Shown: positions 1 to 8,790, counted from the stretch's first letter. The stretch is 55,277 bases of DNA from Acidimicrobiaceae bacterium (GCA_003162395.1 PMON01000077.1:1-55277); one strand, 5' to 3'. Program-made: numbers and translations. The notes: a model not told the origin generated them from the letters alone.

Positions 1-1
1 C

Positions 2-760
2 GACATGGCGGGCACGGTCGCCGCGGTCGGGGAGGGCGTGACGAGCTTCAAGGTCGGCGACGAGGTCTTCGGCAGCGGCGCGGGGACGCTCGCTGAGTAC
101 GCCATTGGCAACGAGGCGCGCCTCGCGCCAAAGCCAGCCGAGCTGACGTTCGAGGCTGCCGCGGTCATGCCGTGCGCCGCCGTGACGGCGCTCCAAGGAC
201 TGCGGGACCGAGGCGAGATCAAGCCGGGCCAGCGGGTCTTGATCAACGGGGCTGCCGGGGGAGTGGGCACCTTCGCGGTGCAGATTGCCAAGTCGATGGG
301 CGCGACGGTGACAGGGGTCTGCAGCACCAGGAACGTGGACCTGGTCCGGTCGATCGGGGCGGACCAGGTCATCGACTACACGAAAGAGGACTTCTCGCGG
401 CGCGGCGAGACGTTCGACGTCGTCATGGACACCGTCGGCAATCGCTCCCTCACGGCGCTTCGTCGCGCACTGACGAAGGACGGGACGTTGCTGCTCGCGG
501 CAGGGGCCAAGGGCAAGTGGCTGCGACCGGTCGCCCTCATGCTGAAGGGCGTCGTCGCTGGCAAGTTCGTCCACCACCGGATTCGCGTCGTGATGGCGGT
601 GATCAAGCGCGAGGACCTGGCCGAACTCGCCTCGCTCGTGGTCTCCGGAGCGCTCACGCCTGTCATCGACCGCTCGTACTCGCTCAGCGAGACCGCACCG
701 GCGCTCCAGTACGTCGAAGCAGGGCATGCCAGGGGCAAGGTGGTCGTCGAGGTCGCGTGA
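2..760 (+). CDS. NAD(P)H:quinone oxidoreductase-type medium-chain dehydrogenase, 5' partial
   Basis: Zinc-independent medium-chain dehydrogenase/reductase that probably reduces quinones or enones with NADPH in the cytoplasm. The reading frame is open at the left edge and begins inside the catalytic domain (D-M-A-G-T-V, then KVGDEVFG), so roughly 60-80 N-terminal residues are missing. The nucleotide-binding loop GAAGGVG lies at about residues 82-88 of the visible part, and the typical GADQVIDY and DTVGN segments follow. There is no Cys-rich structural zinc loop. The ATG at base 5 falls within the conserved domain and is not the true start. Substrate unknown. Confidence 0.88.
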   Translation, partial: DMAGTVAAVGEGVTSFKVGDEVFGSGAGTLAEYAIGNEARLAPKPAELTFEAAAVMPCAAVTALQGLRDRGEIKPGQRVLINGAAGGVGTFAVQIAKSMGATVTGVCSTRNVDLVRSIGADQVIDYTKEDFSRRGETFDVVMDTVGNRSLTALRRALTKDGTLLLAAGAKGKWLRPVALMLKGVVAGKFVHHRIRVVMAVIKREDLAELASLVVSGALTPVIDRSYSLSETAPALQYVEAGHARGKVVVEVA

Positions 761-885
761 TCGCTGGACCGCGTGGACTTCCATCCAGTCCTCGTCGGTG
801 GCGCCGCATCTCTCGCGGCGCAACGTCTCACTGCCGGACCAGACCGCCGCCTCCGGGATCAGCCTGTCGGTGGAAGACTCGCCGG

Positions 886-1104
886 ATGCTACGGCGCAAG
901 ACGCACAAGTTCTCGATACAGACCAGTGGGCTCACCGAGGAGCAGGCCGCACAGGTGATGTTCATCGTGTGCTCGATCGCGGACTCGTATGGCGTGAACT
1001 ATGAGTCCTCGTGCAACGTGCCGGTCAAGACGCTCCGGGAGTGCTACCCCGAGTCGGACTGGCACCGCTCGTCGGGGCTGAACCGGATCGGCTCGGTCCG
1101 CTAG
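886..1104 (+). CDS. small hypothetical protein (72 aa)
   Basis: I do not recognise this family. The frame has strongly G/C-biased third positions and a normal amino-acid mix with three Cys, unlike the overlapping frames, so I take it as coding. The segment around residues 8-35 (SGLTEEQAAQVMFIV, then CSIADSYGVNYESSC) looks like a folded helical domain. No Shine-Dalgarno sequence precedes the ATG. It lies between the dehydrogenase and the DUF35 operon on the same strand. The frame stays open upstream but loses coding character before this ATG. Confidence 0.5.
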   Translation: MLRRKTHKFSIQTSGLTEEQAAQVMFIVCSIADSYGVNYESSCNVPVKTLRECYPESDWHRSSGLNRIGSVR

Positions 1105-1315
1105 CACGGGACGACGCCGCGCCCGGTTGCAGCGCGCCCGTCCCGACCATGCAACCCGGCTTCGCCCGATGCAGCGATTCGCGGTGTTGCTGGAGCCGGG
1201 CACATCGATCTAACTTCATGTGCGACGTCGAGGAGCATCCCCGGGGCTGCAGCGCGCGTCATTTCGACCTTGGATGGAGGCGACTGATGGCACGGCCCGA
1301 GGGGCGAGCAGCGTG

Positions 1316-1738
1316 GTGACGGAGGCGACGCGTAAGGCGAGGCCGACCCCGACTCCCGACAGTGAGGTCTACTGGGAAGGAGCCCAGCACGGCGAGCTGC
1401 GCCTGCAGCGCTGCACGGCGTGCGCGACGGCGTTCTTCTACCCCCGGTCCGCATGCCCTTCCTGTGGCTCGGGGGACGTGAAGTGGTTCGTCTCGGCGGG
1501 GCGGGGGCGATTGCACACCTACGTGATCAGCCACCGCGCGGCACCGGGATTCGAGTCCCAGGTTCCCTACGCGATCGCGGTCGTCGAGCTGGACGAGGGG
1601 CCGAGGCTGCTCACCAACGTCGTCGGCGTCGACAACACGCCGGAGTCCTTGGAGCTCGACATGGCCCTCGAGGTGGACTTCGAGCCGCGTGGCGAGCAGA
1701 TGGTCCCCGTCTTTCGCCCCGCCACGGTGCCCGCGTGA
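1316..1738 (+). CDS. DUF35 OB-fold / zinc-ribbon acyl-CoA-associated protein
   Basis: Rubredoxin-like zinc ribbon followed by an OB fold, the DUF35 architecture. These proteins bind thiolase-fold partners and help position the acyl-CoA; in steroid degradation DUF35 forms the aldolase complex with Ltp2. The zinc ribbon is C33-x2-C36 and C47-x2-C50. The family N-terminal pattern TRKARPTPTPDSEVYWEGA is present. I chose the GTG at 1316 because GAGGGG lies about 11 bases upstream and 140 aa fits the family; GTG 1313 and ATG 1274 are alternatives. The stop codon overlaps the thiolase start (GTGA), which implies translational coupling and complex formation. Confidence 0.88.
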   Translation: MTEATRKARPTPTPDSEVYWEGAQHGELRLQRCTACATAFFYPRSACPSCGSGDVKWFVSAGRGRLHTYVISHRAAPGFESQVPYAIAVVELDEGPRLLTNVVGVDNTPESLELDMALEVDFEPRGEQMVPVFRPATVPA

Positions 1739-2892
1739 GCGTCCGAGGCAGCACCGTGATCATCGGGGCCGCCGAGTCCGAGCGGATCGGGACGGTGCCG
1801 GAGCTCTCGGCGCTGCAGCTCCACGCCGACGCGGCACGCCGCGCGGTCGCTGATGCCGGGCTCACGATGGCCGACGTCGACGGCATCGCGTCCGCGGGGA
1901 ACTCGCCGATCGCGGTCGCGCACTACCTCGGGATCACCCCGACCTACGTTGACGGCACCATGGTCGGGGGCTGCTCGTACCTCCTCCACGTGCGCCACGC
2001 GGCAGCCGCGATCGCCGCAGGGCTCGCCGACGTCGTGCTGATCACCCACGGCGAGTCGGGGCGATCGCGCGTCGGCGCCGGGCCGAGATACGGCGACTCG
2101 TCGTCGCCGCAGGGCCAGTTCGAGGCCCCCTACGGCACGCTCGGGCCGCCCACGATGTTCCCGATCGGCGTGCTCCGCTTCATGAAGGAGACGGGCCTCA
2201 CCCACGAGCAGCTCGCGTCGGTTGCCGTCGCGCAGCGGCGCTGGTCCTCCCAGGTCCCGAGAGCGAAGTTCCGCGAGCTCATCAGCGTCGACGACGTCCT
2301 CGCCTCGCCGATGATCGCCTACCCGATGCACCTGCTCGAGTGCTGCGTCGTCACCGACGGCGGCGGCGCGCTCGTGCTCACGTCGGCCGATCGCGCGCGC
2401 GCGGTGCCGGGCCCGCAACCGCCAGTCTTCGTGCTCGGGACCGGGGAGGCTGCCGAGACGCCGATGGTCTCGATGATGGAGGACTTCACCAGCTCCAAGG
2501 CGTTCAAGCTGTCGTCGGCTCTCGCCTTCGCCGAGTCCGGGCTCGCCCCGAGCGACGTCGACCACCTGATGGTCTACGACGCGTTCGCGCACCTGCCGAT
2601 CTACGGGCTCGAGGACCTCGGCTTCGTGGGCCGCGGCGAGGCGGGCGCGTTCGTCGAGGAGGGGCACACCTCGCCAGGCGGTCGGCTGCCGCTCAACACG
2701 AACGGTGGCGGCCTCTCCTACACGCACACGGGCATGTACGGGATGTTCTTGCTGCTCGAGTCAGTTCGCCAGCTGCGAGGCGAGGCACCCGCGCAGGTCC
2801 CCGGCGTCGAGGTCAGCCTCGCCCAGGGGGTCGGGGGTATGTTCATGGCCGCCGGCACCGTGATCCTTGGGACGCCGGCGACCGTCGCGTGA
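1735..2892 (+). CDS. Ltp2-like thiolase-superfamily protein (lipid-transfer type; possible retro-aldolase)
   Basis: Thiolase-fold protein of the SCP-x/Ltp2 lipid-transfer type, 385 aa. Family features are the N-terminal VIIGAAESERIG, the nucleophile-elbow region VGGCSYLLHVRHAAAAI with a Cys near residue 80, LECCVVTDGGGALVLTS, NTNGGGLSYTHTG, and the C-terminal SLAQGVGGMFMA. The canonical C-terminal thiolase Cys and His motifs are altered, as in Ltp2-type aldolases rather than true ketothiolases. The GTG start overlaps the DUF35 stop, and MaoC genes follow. It may therefore cleave a side-chain hydroxyacyl-CoA (inference); an acyl-CoA acyltransferase is the alternative. Long antisense frames here are shadows. 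Confidence 0.85.
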   Translation: MSVRGSTVIIGAAESERIGTVPELSALQLHADAARRAVADAGLTMADVDGIASAGNSPIAVAHYLGITPTYVDGTMVGGCSYLLHVRHAAAAIAAGLADVVLITHGESGRSRVGAGPRYGDSSSPQGQFEAPYGTLGPPTMFPIGVLRFMKETGLTHEQLASVAVAQRRWSSQVPRAKFRELISVDDVLASPMIAYPMHLLECCVVTDGGGALVLTSADRARAVPGPQPPVFVLGTGEAAETPMVSMMEDFTSSKAFKLSSALAFAESGLAPSDVDHLMVYDAFAHLPIYGLEDLGFVGRGEAGAFVEEGHTSPGGRLPLNTNGGGLSYTHTGMYGMFLLLESVRQLRGEAPAQVPGVEVSLAQGVGGMFMAAGTVILGTPATVA

Positions 2893-2901
2893 GGAGGCTC
2901 G

Positions 2902-3411
2902 GTGCCAGCTGACACGTTCCCGGTCGAGGCGGGCCACGTCATGGCCTTCGCGCGCGCGATCGGCGACTTCAACCCCGTGTACCACGACGCGAGAGCGGCC
3001 GCGGCGAGCGAGGTCGGCGGCATCATCGCACCCCCGACGTTCGTCCAGGCGAGCGCGCACTTCGACGATGACTACCCCCTGCGCCCCCGGCCCGGGGTGC
3101 GGTGGTTCGGCTCGGGGAGGTTCGCGTCGGGGACGGCCGAGGCGGACCGCGACGACGGCGCCACGAAGCCTGCTTCGGATCGGGGGACCGGCCTGCACGC
3201 CGAGCAGCACTACCTCTACCACCGCCCCATTCGAGCGGGCGAGGTGCTGACCCTCAACGTCTCGCCGGGTGCGACCTGGGAGAAGCAGGGCCGTCGCGGC
3301 GGGCTGCTCACGTTCCGAGAGGTGACGATCGACTACGTGGACAAGGACGGCGACGTCGTCGTGTCCGCCCGCGCGGTGAGCGTGATGACCTCCCAGGCGG
3401 TTCGGGACTAG
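2902..3411 (+). CDS. MaoC-family dehydratase/hydratase (N-terminal FAS1-like type)
   Basis: Single hot-dog-fold protein of the MaoC_dehydrat_N type (169 aa), probably one subunit of a heteromeric enoyl-CoA hydratase. The IGDFNPVYHD motif at residues 20-29 resembles the hydratase signature. The C-terminal half (GLHAEQHYLYHRPIRAGEVL, then TFREVTIDYVDKDGDVV) is typical of the non-catalytic or N-terminal half. The GTG start has a strong GAGGAGG ten bases upstream, nine bases after the thiolase stop. It pairs naturally with the next MaoC gene, as in the ChsH1-ChsH2 arrangement. Confidence 0.82.
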   Translation: MPADTFPVEAGHVMAFARAIGDFNPVYHDARAAAASEVGGIIAPPTFVQASAHFDDDYPLRPRPGVRWFGSGRFASGTAEADRDDGATKPASDRGTGLHAEQHYLYHRPIRAGEVLTLNVSPGATWEKQGRRGGLLTFREVTIDYVDKDGDVVVSARAVSVMTSQAVRD

Positions 3412-3413
3412 CC

Positions 3414-3836
3414 GTGGGGAGCTCGTCTCGCAGCTTCGACGTGGGCGACGTCCACTCGGCCGTCGTCGTCGAGGGTCTCACGCGCACCCAGATCGTCCAG
3501 TACGCGGGCGCCTCGGGCGACTTCAACCCGATCCACACCGACGAGGTCTTCGCGACGCAGGTTGCGGGCTATCCGAGCGTGTTCGCACACGGGATGCTCA
3601 CGATGGGGATGACCGGGCGCATGCTGACCGACCTCGTGGGCGATGGACGCCTGACGAGGTTCGGCGGGCGCTTCACCTCCCAGGTGTGGCCGGGCGACAC
3701 GCTGACCACGACCGCCACGGTCACCGGGCTCGACGAGCGCGACGGCGAGCACCTCGCCACCTTCGAGGTGGCGACGGCGAACCAGGACGGCGTCGTCGTC
3801 TTCAGCGGGTCCGCCGAGGCGCGCGTCGATCGATGA
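3414..3836 (+). CDS. MaoC-like (R)-specific enoyl-CoA hydratase
   Basis: Hot-dog-fold (R)-hydratase, 140 aa. The hydratase-2 signature is complete: Y30-A-G-A-S-G-D36-F-N-P-I-H41, with the catalytic Asp/His pair, then VFAHGML at 57-62 and FGGRFTSQVWPGDTL. It should hydrate an enoyl-CoA with the preceding partner subunit. The start is a GTG two bases after the previous stop codon, so translation is probably coupled. The neighbouring thiolase/DUF35 and CoA-ligase genes suggest the substrate is a branched or cyclic acyl-CoA and not an ordinary fatty acid (inference). Confidence 0.85.
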   Translation: MGSSSRSFDVGDVHSAVVVEGLTRTQIVQYAGASGDFNPIHTDEVFATQVAGYPSVFAHGMLTMGMTGRMLTDLVGDGRLTRFGGRFTSQVWPGDTLTTTATVTGLDERDGEHLATFEVATANQDGVVVFSGSAEARVDR

Positions 3837-3913
3837 CGCACAGGCTTCGCGGACGTCGAGCTCCCGTGCACCCCGTCGCTCGGGACTGATGGCTGCCCGG
3901 CACAGGGAGGACC

Positions 3914-5536
3914 ATGTTTCTTGACTTCGCGTCGATATGGGAGGAAGTGGCCGATGCCGTTCCCGTCCACGACGCCATCGTGCACGGCGACCGTCGTGTC
4001 ACCTACGCCGAGTTCGACGACGCCGCCGCCCGATTCGCCGCAGGACTCGAGGCCGCCGGCGTCGCCGAGGGTGCCAAGGTCGGCCTGTACCTGTACAACA
4101 GCCCGGAGTACCTCCTCGCCCAGCACGGGGCGTTCAAGCACCGGGCGATCCCCATCAACGTCAACTACCGGTACCTCGACGACGAGCTGTGCTACCTGCT
4201 CGACAACTGCGACGCAGAGGTGCTCGTGTTCCACACATCGCTCGGTCCGTGCGTCAGCCGGGTCCGTGAACGGCTCCCGAGGATCGCGATGCTCGTCGAG
4301 GTTGACGACGGCGGCGAGCACCTCAACGGCGCGGTCGGCTTCGACGAGCTCGTGGCGTCCCACGAGCCGCAGCGCCGCAAGGAGCGCGACGGCGAGGACC
4401 TGTACATGCTCTACACGGGCGGCACGACCGGGATGCCGAAGGGGGTCATGTACGCCCAGGGCGAGTTCACCGAGCGACTGCTGGGCGCGTTCGCCGTCCT
4501 CGGGCTCGACGATCCGGTGCCGACGTCGCGAGAGGGCATCGCGCCCTTCGTCCACGCGATCGCCGCGAGGGGCACCGACGTGAGCGTCCCGTGCTGTCCG
4601 CTCATGCACGGCACGGGCATGTGGGTGGGCGCGATGCCCGCGCTGCTCTCGGGTGGCACCGTCGCCCTCCTCGAGTCGCGGACGTTCGATCCCCACGAGG
4701 TGTGGCGGCTCACGGAGCGCGAGGGGGTGACGAGGCTCGTCATCGTCGGCGACCCCTTCGGGCGACCGCTGCTTCGCGCGCTCGAGGAGCGAGAGAGCTC
4801 GGCGCACCCCTATGACACCTCGAGCATCCGCGCGGTCGTCTCGGCCGGCGCGATCTGGAGCGCCGAGGTCAAGGACGGACTGCGGTCGCGGCTCCACGCG
4901 ATGCTCGTCGACGCGCTCGGGTCGACCGAGGGCGGCACCTACGCGCTCAGCACGGCGGACCACGACCGCGGCTCTGCGACCGCGCAGTTCACGTTGTCGC
5001 CCGACACACGGGTGATCACCGAGGACGGCCGCGACGTCGCGCGCGGGAGTGGCGAGCGCGGGCTCCTCGCGAGCCGGTCCGCGTCGCTCGGGTACTTCAA
5101 GGACGCCGAGAAGACGGCACGGACGTTCATCCAGCTCGACGGGGAGTCCTTCGTCATCACCGGCGACTGGGCGACCGTGGACGACGACGGCGCGGTCACG
5201 CTCCTGGGCAGGGGCTCGAACTGCATCAACTCGGGCGGGGAGAAGATCTTCCCCGAGGAGGTCGAAGAGGCGATCAAGCGTCATCCGCTCGTCGAGGATT
5301 GCCTGGTCGTGGGGATGCCGGACGAGCGCTTCGGGCAGCGGGTCGTGGCCGTGGTCGGCTCGTCGCACGACACGCCGCCGTCCCCAGATGAGATCCGAAC
5401 GTACGTCCGTTCGTCGCTCTCGCACTTCAAGGTCCCAAAGGACGTCGTGGTTCGCGACGCGGTCCAGCGCGCGCCGAACGGCAAGGCTGACTACCAGTGG
5501 GCGCTGGCGGCGGCGCTTGAGAGCCTTGCGATCTGA
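3914..5536 (+). CDS. FadD19-like acyl-CoA synthetase
   Basis: AMP-forming acyl-CoA ligase of 540 aa. It has the P-loop YTGGTTGMPKG (residues 167-177), ALGSTEGG, the hinge TGDWATVDDDGAVTLLGRG, INSGGEKIFPEEVEEAI and a C-terminal catalytic Lys in RAPNGKADYQW. The wording of these motifs (LGYFKDAEKTARTF, NSGGEK) is closest to mycobacterial FadD19/FadD17, which activate steroid C24/C26 side-chain acids. It closes the five-gene operon after a 77-base gap; GGGAGG precedes the ATG. I infer that it supplies the CoA ester used by the upstream hydratases and aldolase. Exact substrate unproven. Confidence 0.87.
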   Translation: MFLDFASIWEEVADAVPVHDAIVHGDRRVTYAEFDDAAARFAAGLEAAGVAEGAKVGLYLYNSPEYLLAQHGAFKHRAIPINVNYRYLDDELCYLLDNCDAEVLVFHTSLGPCVSRVRERLPRIAMLVEVDDGGEHLNGAVGFDELVASHEPQRRKERDGEDLYMLYTGGTTGMPKGVMYAQGEFTERLLGAFAVLGLDDPVPTSREGIAPFVHAIAARGTDVSVPCCPLMHGTGMWVGAMPALLSGGTVALLESRTFDPHEVWRLTEREGVTRLVIVGDPFGRPLLRALEERESSAHPYDTSSIRAVVSAGAIWSAEVKDGLRSRLHAMLVDALGSTEGGTYALSTADHDRGSATAQFTLSPDTRVITEDGRDVARGSGERGLLASRSASLGYFKDAEKTARTFIQLDGESFVITGDWATVDDDGAVTLLGRGSNCINSGGEKIFPEEVEEAIKRHPLVEDCLVVGMPDERFGQRVVAVVGSSHDTPPSPDEIRTYVRSSLSHFKVPKDVVVRDAVQRAPNGKADYQWALAAALESLAI

Positions 5537-5564
5537 GAGACACCTTGACGCCGTGCCCGTCGTG

Positions 5565-6794
5565 CTAGTGGCCCGTCAGTATCAGCGTCTGGCTCGTGCC
5601 GCCAATTCGATGCTCGCCGACCGCGTTGCACGCGCTCGATGACAGGCAGGTGACACCAAAGAGGTCGTCCTCGCTCGTCCCTCGGTTGGCGCTCGGGTCA
5701 ACGGCCCACGCCGCGCCGGTCCACCGCAGCACAAGCGTCCGGAACGACGTCCCGTGTTCGAAGTCGCCGGCGGCCTCGCAGAACGCGGACTTGATGCAAT
5801 GGACCGCGTCCAGGATGTTCGAGCCCGGCCCGCTGTCGGGGGTGTGCACGACCGCCCACGCGTGCCCGTTCCACCGCTCGACGAGGTTTATGTCGTTCGA
5901 CGACAGCATCGCGCTGCCCACAGCGACGCAGAAGACCGGTGTCGTGCACGAGACACCCATGAGCGTGTTGCTGCCCGTGCCAACGTTGGGGCTGGCCGTG
6001 ATGGCCCATCCCCTGCCGGTCCAGGTCTCCACGAGCGTGCGGCCGCTGAGACCCTTCACCCCTTCGCCGACGGCAACGCAGCGCTTCGAGGACGCACACG
6101 ACACGGCGGCGAGCGAGTTCGCCAACGAGCTCAGGTTCGGACTTGGCGTCACTGCCCATCCGCCGCCGTTCCACGTCTCGATGAGCGTCCGGCTGGTGGT
6201 GCCGGCGGTCTGGTAGCCGACGGCCACGCAGCGCGTCGCGGCCGAGCACGAGACGCCCAGCAGCGCGTTGTTCCCCGCACCCTTGTTGGGGCTCGCCACG
6301 ACGGCCCAGGAGGCGCCGTTCCACCGCTCGATCAGGGTCCGCTGCGTCGAGCCCGCGAACTCGGTGCCCACCGTGATGCACGAGGTCGAGGAAAAGCAGC
6401 TCACCCCCAACAGGTCGTTGTGGGTGGCGCTCTTGTTCGGCGAGCTCGCGCGGCTCCAGGCGCCGCCGTGCCGCCCCTCGATCAAGGTCTTCTCCGTCGT
6501 GCCTGCCTGGTAGTACCCGGTCGCGAAGCACGTCGTCGGGACCGTGCACGCGACGGCGTTGAGGCCGTTCGAGCCGTTCCCTGCGTTCGGGCTGGCCGTG
6601 ACCCCGAACGCGTGCGACTGCACCGTCGCTCCGACACCCTGGGACTGCAGCACCCCGAGGCCGAGGGAGCCGGCCATCGCCGTGCTCAGGACCGCGGCGA
6701 CCAGCCGGTGACCGGCGCGATGGTTCGCACGTCGCCACACTGCGACCCGCACACGTGCTTCGACTCCGGACCGAACGCGATCACGACCTGGCAT
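5565..6794 (-). CDS. secreted Cys-paired seven-bladed beta-propeller protein
   Basis: Exported 409-aa protein with a basic N-terminus and hydrophobic signal (LVAAVLSTAMAGSLGLGV). It is made of seven repeats of about 50 residues, each reading roughly L-x-G/A-V-S-C...C-x-A-V-G...TLIERWNG..WAV..SPN. The two Cys in each blade probably form a disulfide. The last repeat stops after TLILTG, while the N-terminus carries the missing strand (FGVTASPNAG), so the ring probably closes by a Velcro strand swap. The ATG at 6794 has GGAGGGG six bases upstream; the open frame beyond it is antisense to the next gene. Function unknown; binding or adhesion is likely. Confidence 0.8.
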   Translation of the reverse strand: MPGRDRVRSGVEARVRVAVWRRANHRAGHRLVAAVLSTAMAGSLGLGVLQSQGVGATVQSHAFGVTASPNAGNGSNGLNAVACTVPTTCFATGYYQAGTTEKTLIEGRHGGAWSRASSPNKSATHNDLLGVSCFSSTSCITVGTEFAGSTQRTLIERWNGASWAVVASPNKGAGNNALLGVSCSAATRCVAVGYQTAGTTSRTLIETWNGGGWAVTPSPNLSSLANSLAAVSCASSKRCVAVGEGVKGLSGRTLVETWTGRGWAITASPNVGTGSNTLMGVSCTTPVFCVAVGSAMLSSNDINLVERWNGHAWAVVHTPDSGPGSNILDAVHCIKSAFCEAAGDFEHGTSFRTLVLRWTGAAWAVDPSANRGTSEDDLFGVTCLSSSACNAVGEHRIGGTSQTLILTGH

Positions 6795-7042
6795 GACCCC
6801 TCCGTCTGTATGTCCCACAGGACATTTCGTGCGCCGAGCATAGGACGACGACCCTGATGATGCCCGACAGGAAAACTGCTGACTCGTGGTGGCACGCTCG
6901 CGCGGGCCGGCATCCGTCGCTGCTGCTCGTGCTCGCCGGATGCACGTCTCGGTAGACGTCGTGGCCCCGTGCCGTACGCTTGCGCCGACCACGGACTGAC
7001 GGGTGCCCATCGAGGCGGGCACGCAACATGGAGGAGCGAGTC

Positions 7043-7867
7043 GTGTCGAACGCACCTGACCTGAAGGACCGAAGTGCAGTGGTGACCGGCGCCTCGAGCG
7101 GCATCGGACGGGCGATCGCGGAGAGCCTCGGGGCGTCGGGGGCGCACGTGGTGCTCTGCGGGCGGACTGAGTCCGCCATGAAGGAGAGCGTTGATCGGAT
7201 CGCAGCCGCGGGCGGCACCGCCGAGGCGGCCGTCATCGACGTCTGCAAGCCCGGCGCGATCCAGGGTCTCGTCGACGCAGCGGTGGCCGCTGCCGGGCAT
7301 CTCGACATCTTCGTGAACAACGCGGGCGTGGGGTCCTTCGGCACGATTCTGGGCACCGACGTCGCCCAGTGGCGAACGCTGCTCGAGACGAACGTGCTCG
7401 CGCTCTTGGTGGGGTGCCAGGCGGCGGTCAACTCCATGCGGTCGACGAGCACGCGTGGGCACATCGTCAACATCTCCTCTCTCGCGGCCAAGAGTCCCGA
7501 CTCGGGCATCTACGGCGCGTCGAAGCACGCCGTCAACGTCGTCACCAACTCGCTTCGTCTCGAGCTGATCGATGACCCGATCCAGCTCACGACGGTCATG
7601 CCGGGCGTGGTCGCCACGAACTTCGCCCGCTACCTCGATCCGGCGGTGCTCGAGGGCTTCGCGGCGATGGTCGGGGACGGAGGATCCATCCGGCCCGGCG
7701 AGCGGCTGCCGGACGACGTGCTCGAGCGCGCACAGGTGGCGCTCGGCGACTTCATGATCCGCCCGGAGGACATCGCCGCAGCGGTGCTGTTCGCCGTGAC
7801 CCAGCCGCCCGGGGTCGACGTGTCCGAGATCGTCGTCCGACCGAACAAGGACATCGCCCTCACCTGA
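7043..7867 (+). CDS. SDR-family oxidoreductase
   Basis: Classical short-chain dehydrogenase/reductase, 274 aa. It shows TGASSGIG at residues 15-22, NNAGVG, and the active site ISSLA...YGASKHAV (Ser-Tyr-Lys), with the C-terminal VLFAVTQPPGVDVSEIVVRP seen in clavaldehyde/serine-dehydrogenase-like SDRs. I prefer the GTG at 7043 over the ATG at 7028 because the GGAGGAG that begins inside that ATG is well placed for the GTG. It is divergent from the propeller gene. Substrate unknown. A second SDR of the same subgroup lies at 39226-39996. Confidence 0.88.
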   Translation: MSNAPDLKDRSAVVTGASSGIGRAIAESLGASGAHVVLCGRTESAMKESVDRIAAAGGTAEAAVIDVCKPGAIQGLVDAAVAAAGHLDIFVNNAGVGSFGTILGTDVAQWRTLLETNVLALLVGCQAAVNSMRSTSTRGHIVNISSLAAKSPDSGIYGASKHAVNVVTNSLRLELIDDPIQLTTVMPGVVATNFARYLDPAVLEGFAAMVGDGGSIRPGERLPDDVLERAQVALGDFMIRPEDIAAAVLFAVTQPPGVDVSEIVVRPNKDIALT

Positions 7868-7923
7868 GGCGTCGGCGTGCCTCGCCACGCGCACGGGCGA
7901 TGAGGACTGGCACGACCTGAGGC

Positions 7924-8676
7924 TCAGGCTCGCGGCGCCAGTGCGTCGAGGTCCCGGTTGGCGTAGCGAGCGTGCTCCCACTCCTCTTCGAGGATCGTCT
8001 GCAAGCACTCGCGCACCGTGTGCGGGTCCATTGGATGACCCGGCGTGTCGGGTGGCACGCACACCCGGTCCAGCTCGGTCGGGGTCAGGGACTCGTACGT
8101 CGCGCGCGCGACGTCAAGGCGCTGGCGGCGGACCTCGAGCACCTCGTCGAGCGAGGGCGTCGCGAGGGGATCAATGTCGAGCTCGCTCGGGTTGGACAGC
8201 CACGGACCGGCGAGACCCCAGTGGTGATACGGGTGGGGCTCGCCTCGGACCATGCGATTGAGCCAGCAGTCATGCGCGAAGATGAGATGTCGGAGCGTCT
8301 CGACGAAGCTCCAGTCGTCATCGACTCGCTCGTGAAGGACCGCCCGCGGGTGTCGCTGTGCCCGTTCGGTCGTCGTCCGCCAGACGTCCTCGACCATGGT
8401 CCAGCCCTTGAGCAGGCCACTGGGGTCCGTCGCTCGCAACTTGACGCGATCCGGGTACTGGCGATCGAGCTCCGCCTCCACCAAGGGTGCGATCTCGACC
8501 CCGTTGATGCGCAGCCCGTCGAGGGACCCCGAGATGTTCGCCTCGATCCGGGCGTTCCCCAGCCACACCTCGGTCAGTCGAGCGCCCTCGAAGCTCGCGC
8601 CATGCAGACGAGCGTCAGAGAAGTCCGGGTCGTCCAGTCGGGCGCCGCGGAAGTCGACGTTCTCGCCATGCGTCAC
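7924..8676 (-). CDS. DinB-family protein with N-terminal pentapeptide repeats
   Basis: A 250-aa fusion. Residues 4-55 form a short pentapeptide-repeat strip (VDFRGARLDDPDFSDARLHG, then ASFEGARL), followed by a DinB_2 four-helix domain with HLIFAHDCWL and a late EEEWEHARYANRDL helix, giving the three metal-ligand His typical of DinB enzymes. DinB proteins are metal-dependent thiol transferases or uncharacterised. The GTG start has AAAGGAG about seven bases upstream. It converges on the SDR gene. Confidence 0.82.
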   Translation of the reverse strand: MTHGENVDFRGARLDDPDFSDARLHGASFEGARLTEVWLGNARIEANISGSLDGLRINGVEIAPLVEAELDRQYPDRVKLRATDPSGLLKGWTMVEDVWRTTTERAQRHPRAVLHERVDDDWSFVETLRHLIFAHDCWLNRMVRGEPHPYHHWGLAGPWLSNPSELDIDPLATPSLDEVLEVRRQRLDVARATYESLTPTELDRVCVPPDTPGHPMDPHTVRECLQTILEEEWEHARYANRDLDALAPRA

Positions 8677-8790
8677 CTACGTCTCCTTTCGAGCACCTCG
8701 TCGTGCGACCCAGTTCTACCCGAGTGTTCCGACACGATGGGGCCTTCGCCGGAGCCAGGCGGCGGATCCGCCGGCTGCAAGAATCTCTTG

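Noticed and set aside
1567-2727. 386-codon minus-strand frame over the thiolase gene
   Set aside because: Composition typical of an antisense shadow; the sense strand has complete thiolase-fold motifs and coupling to DUF35.
3569-5425. 618-codon open frame antisense to the MaoC and FadD19-like genes
   Set aside because: Arg/Asp/His-rich shadow of G/C-biased codons; the opposite strand has clear enzyme motifs throughout.
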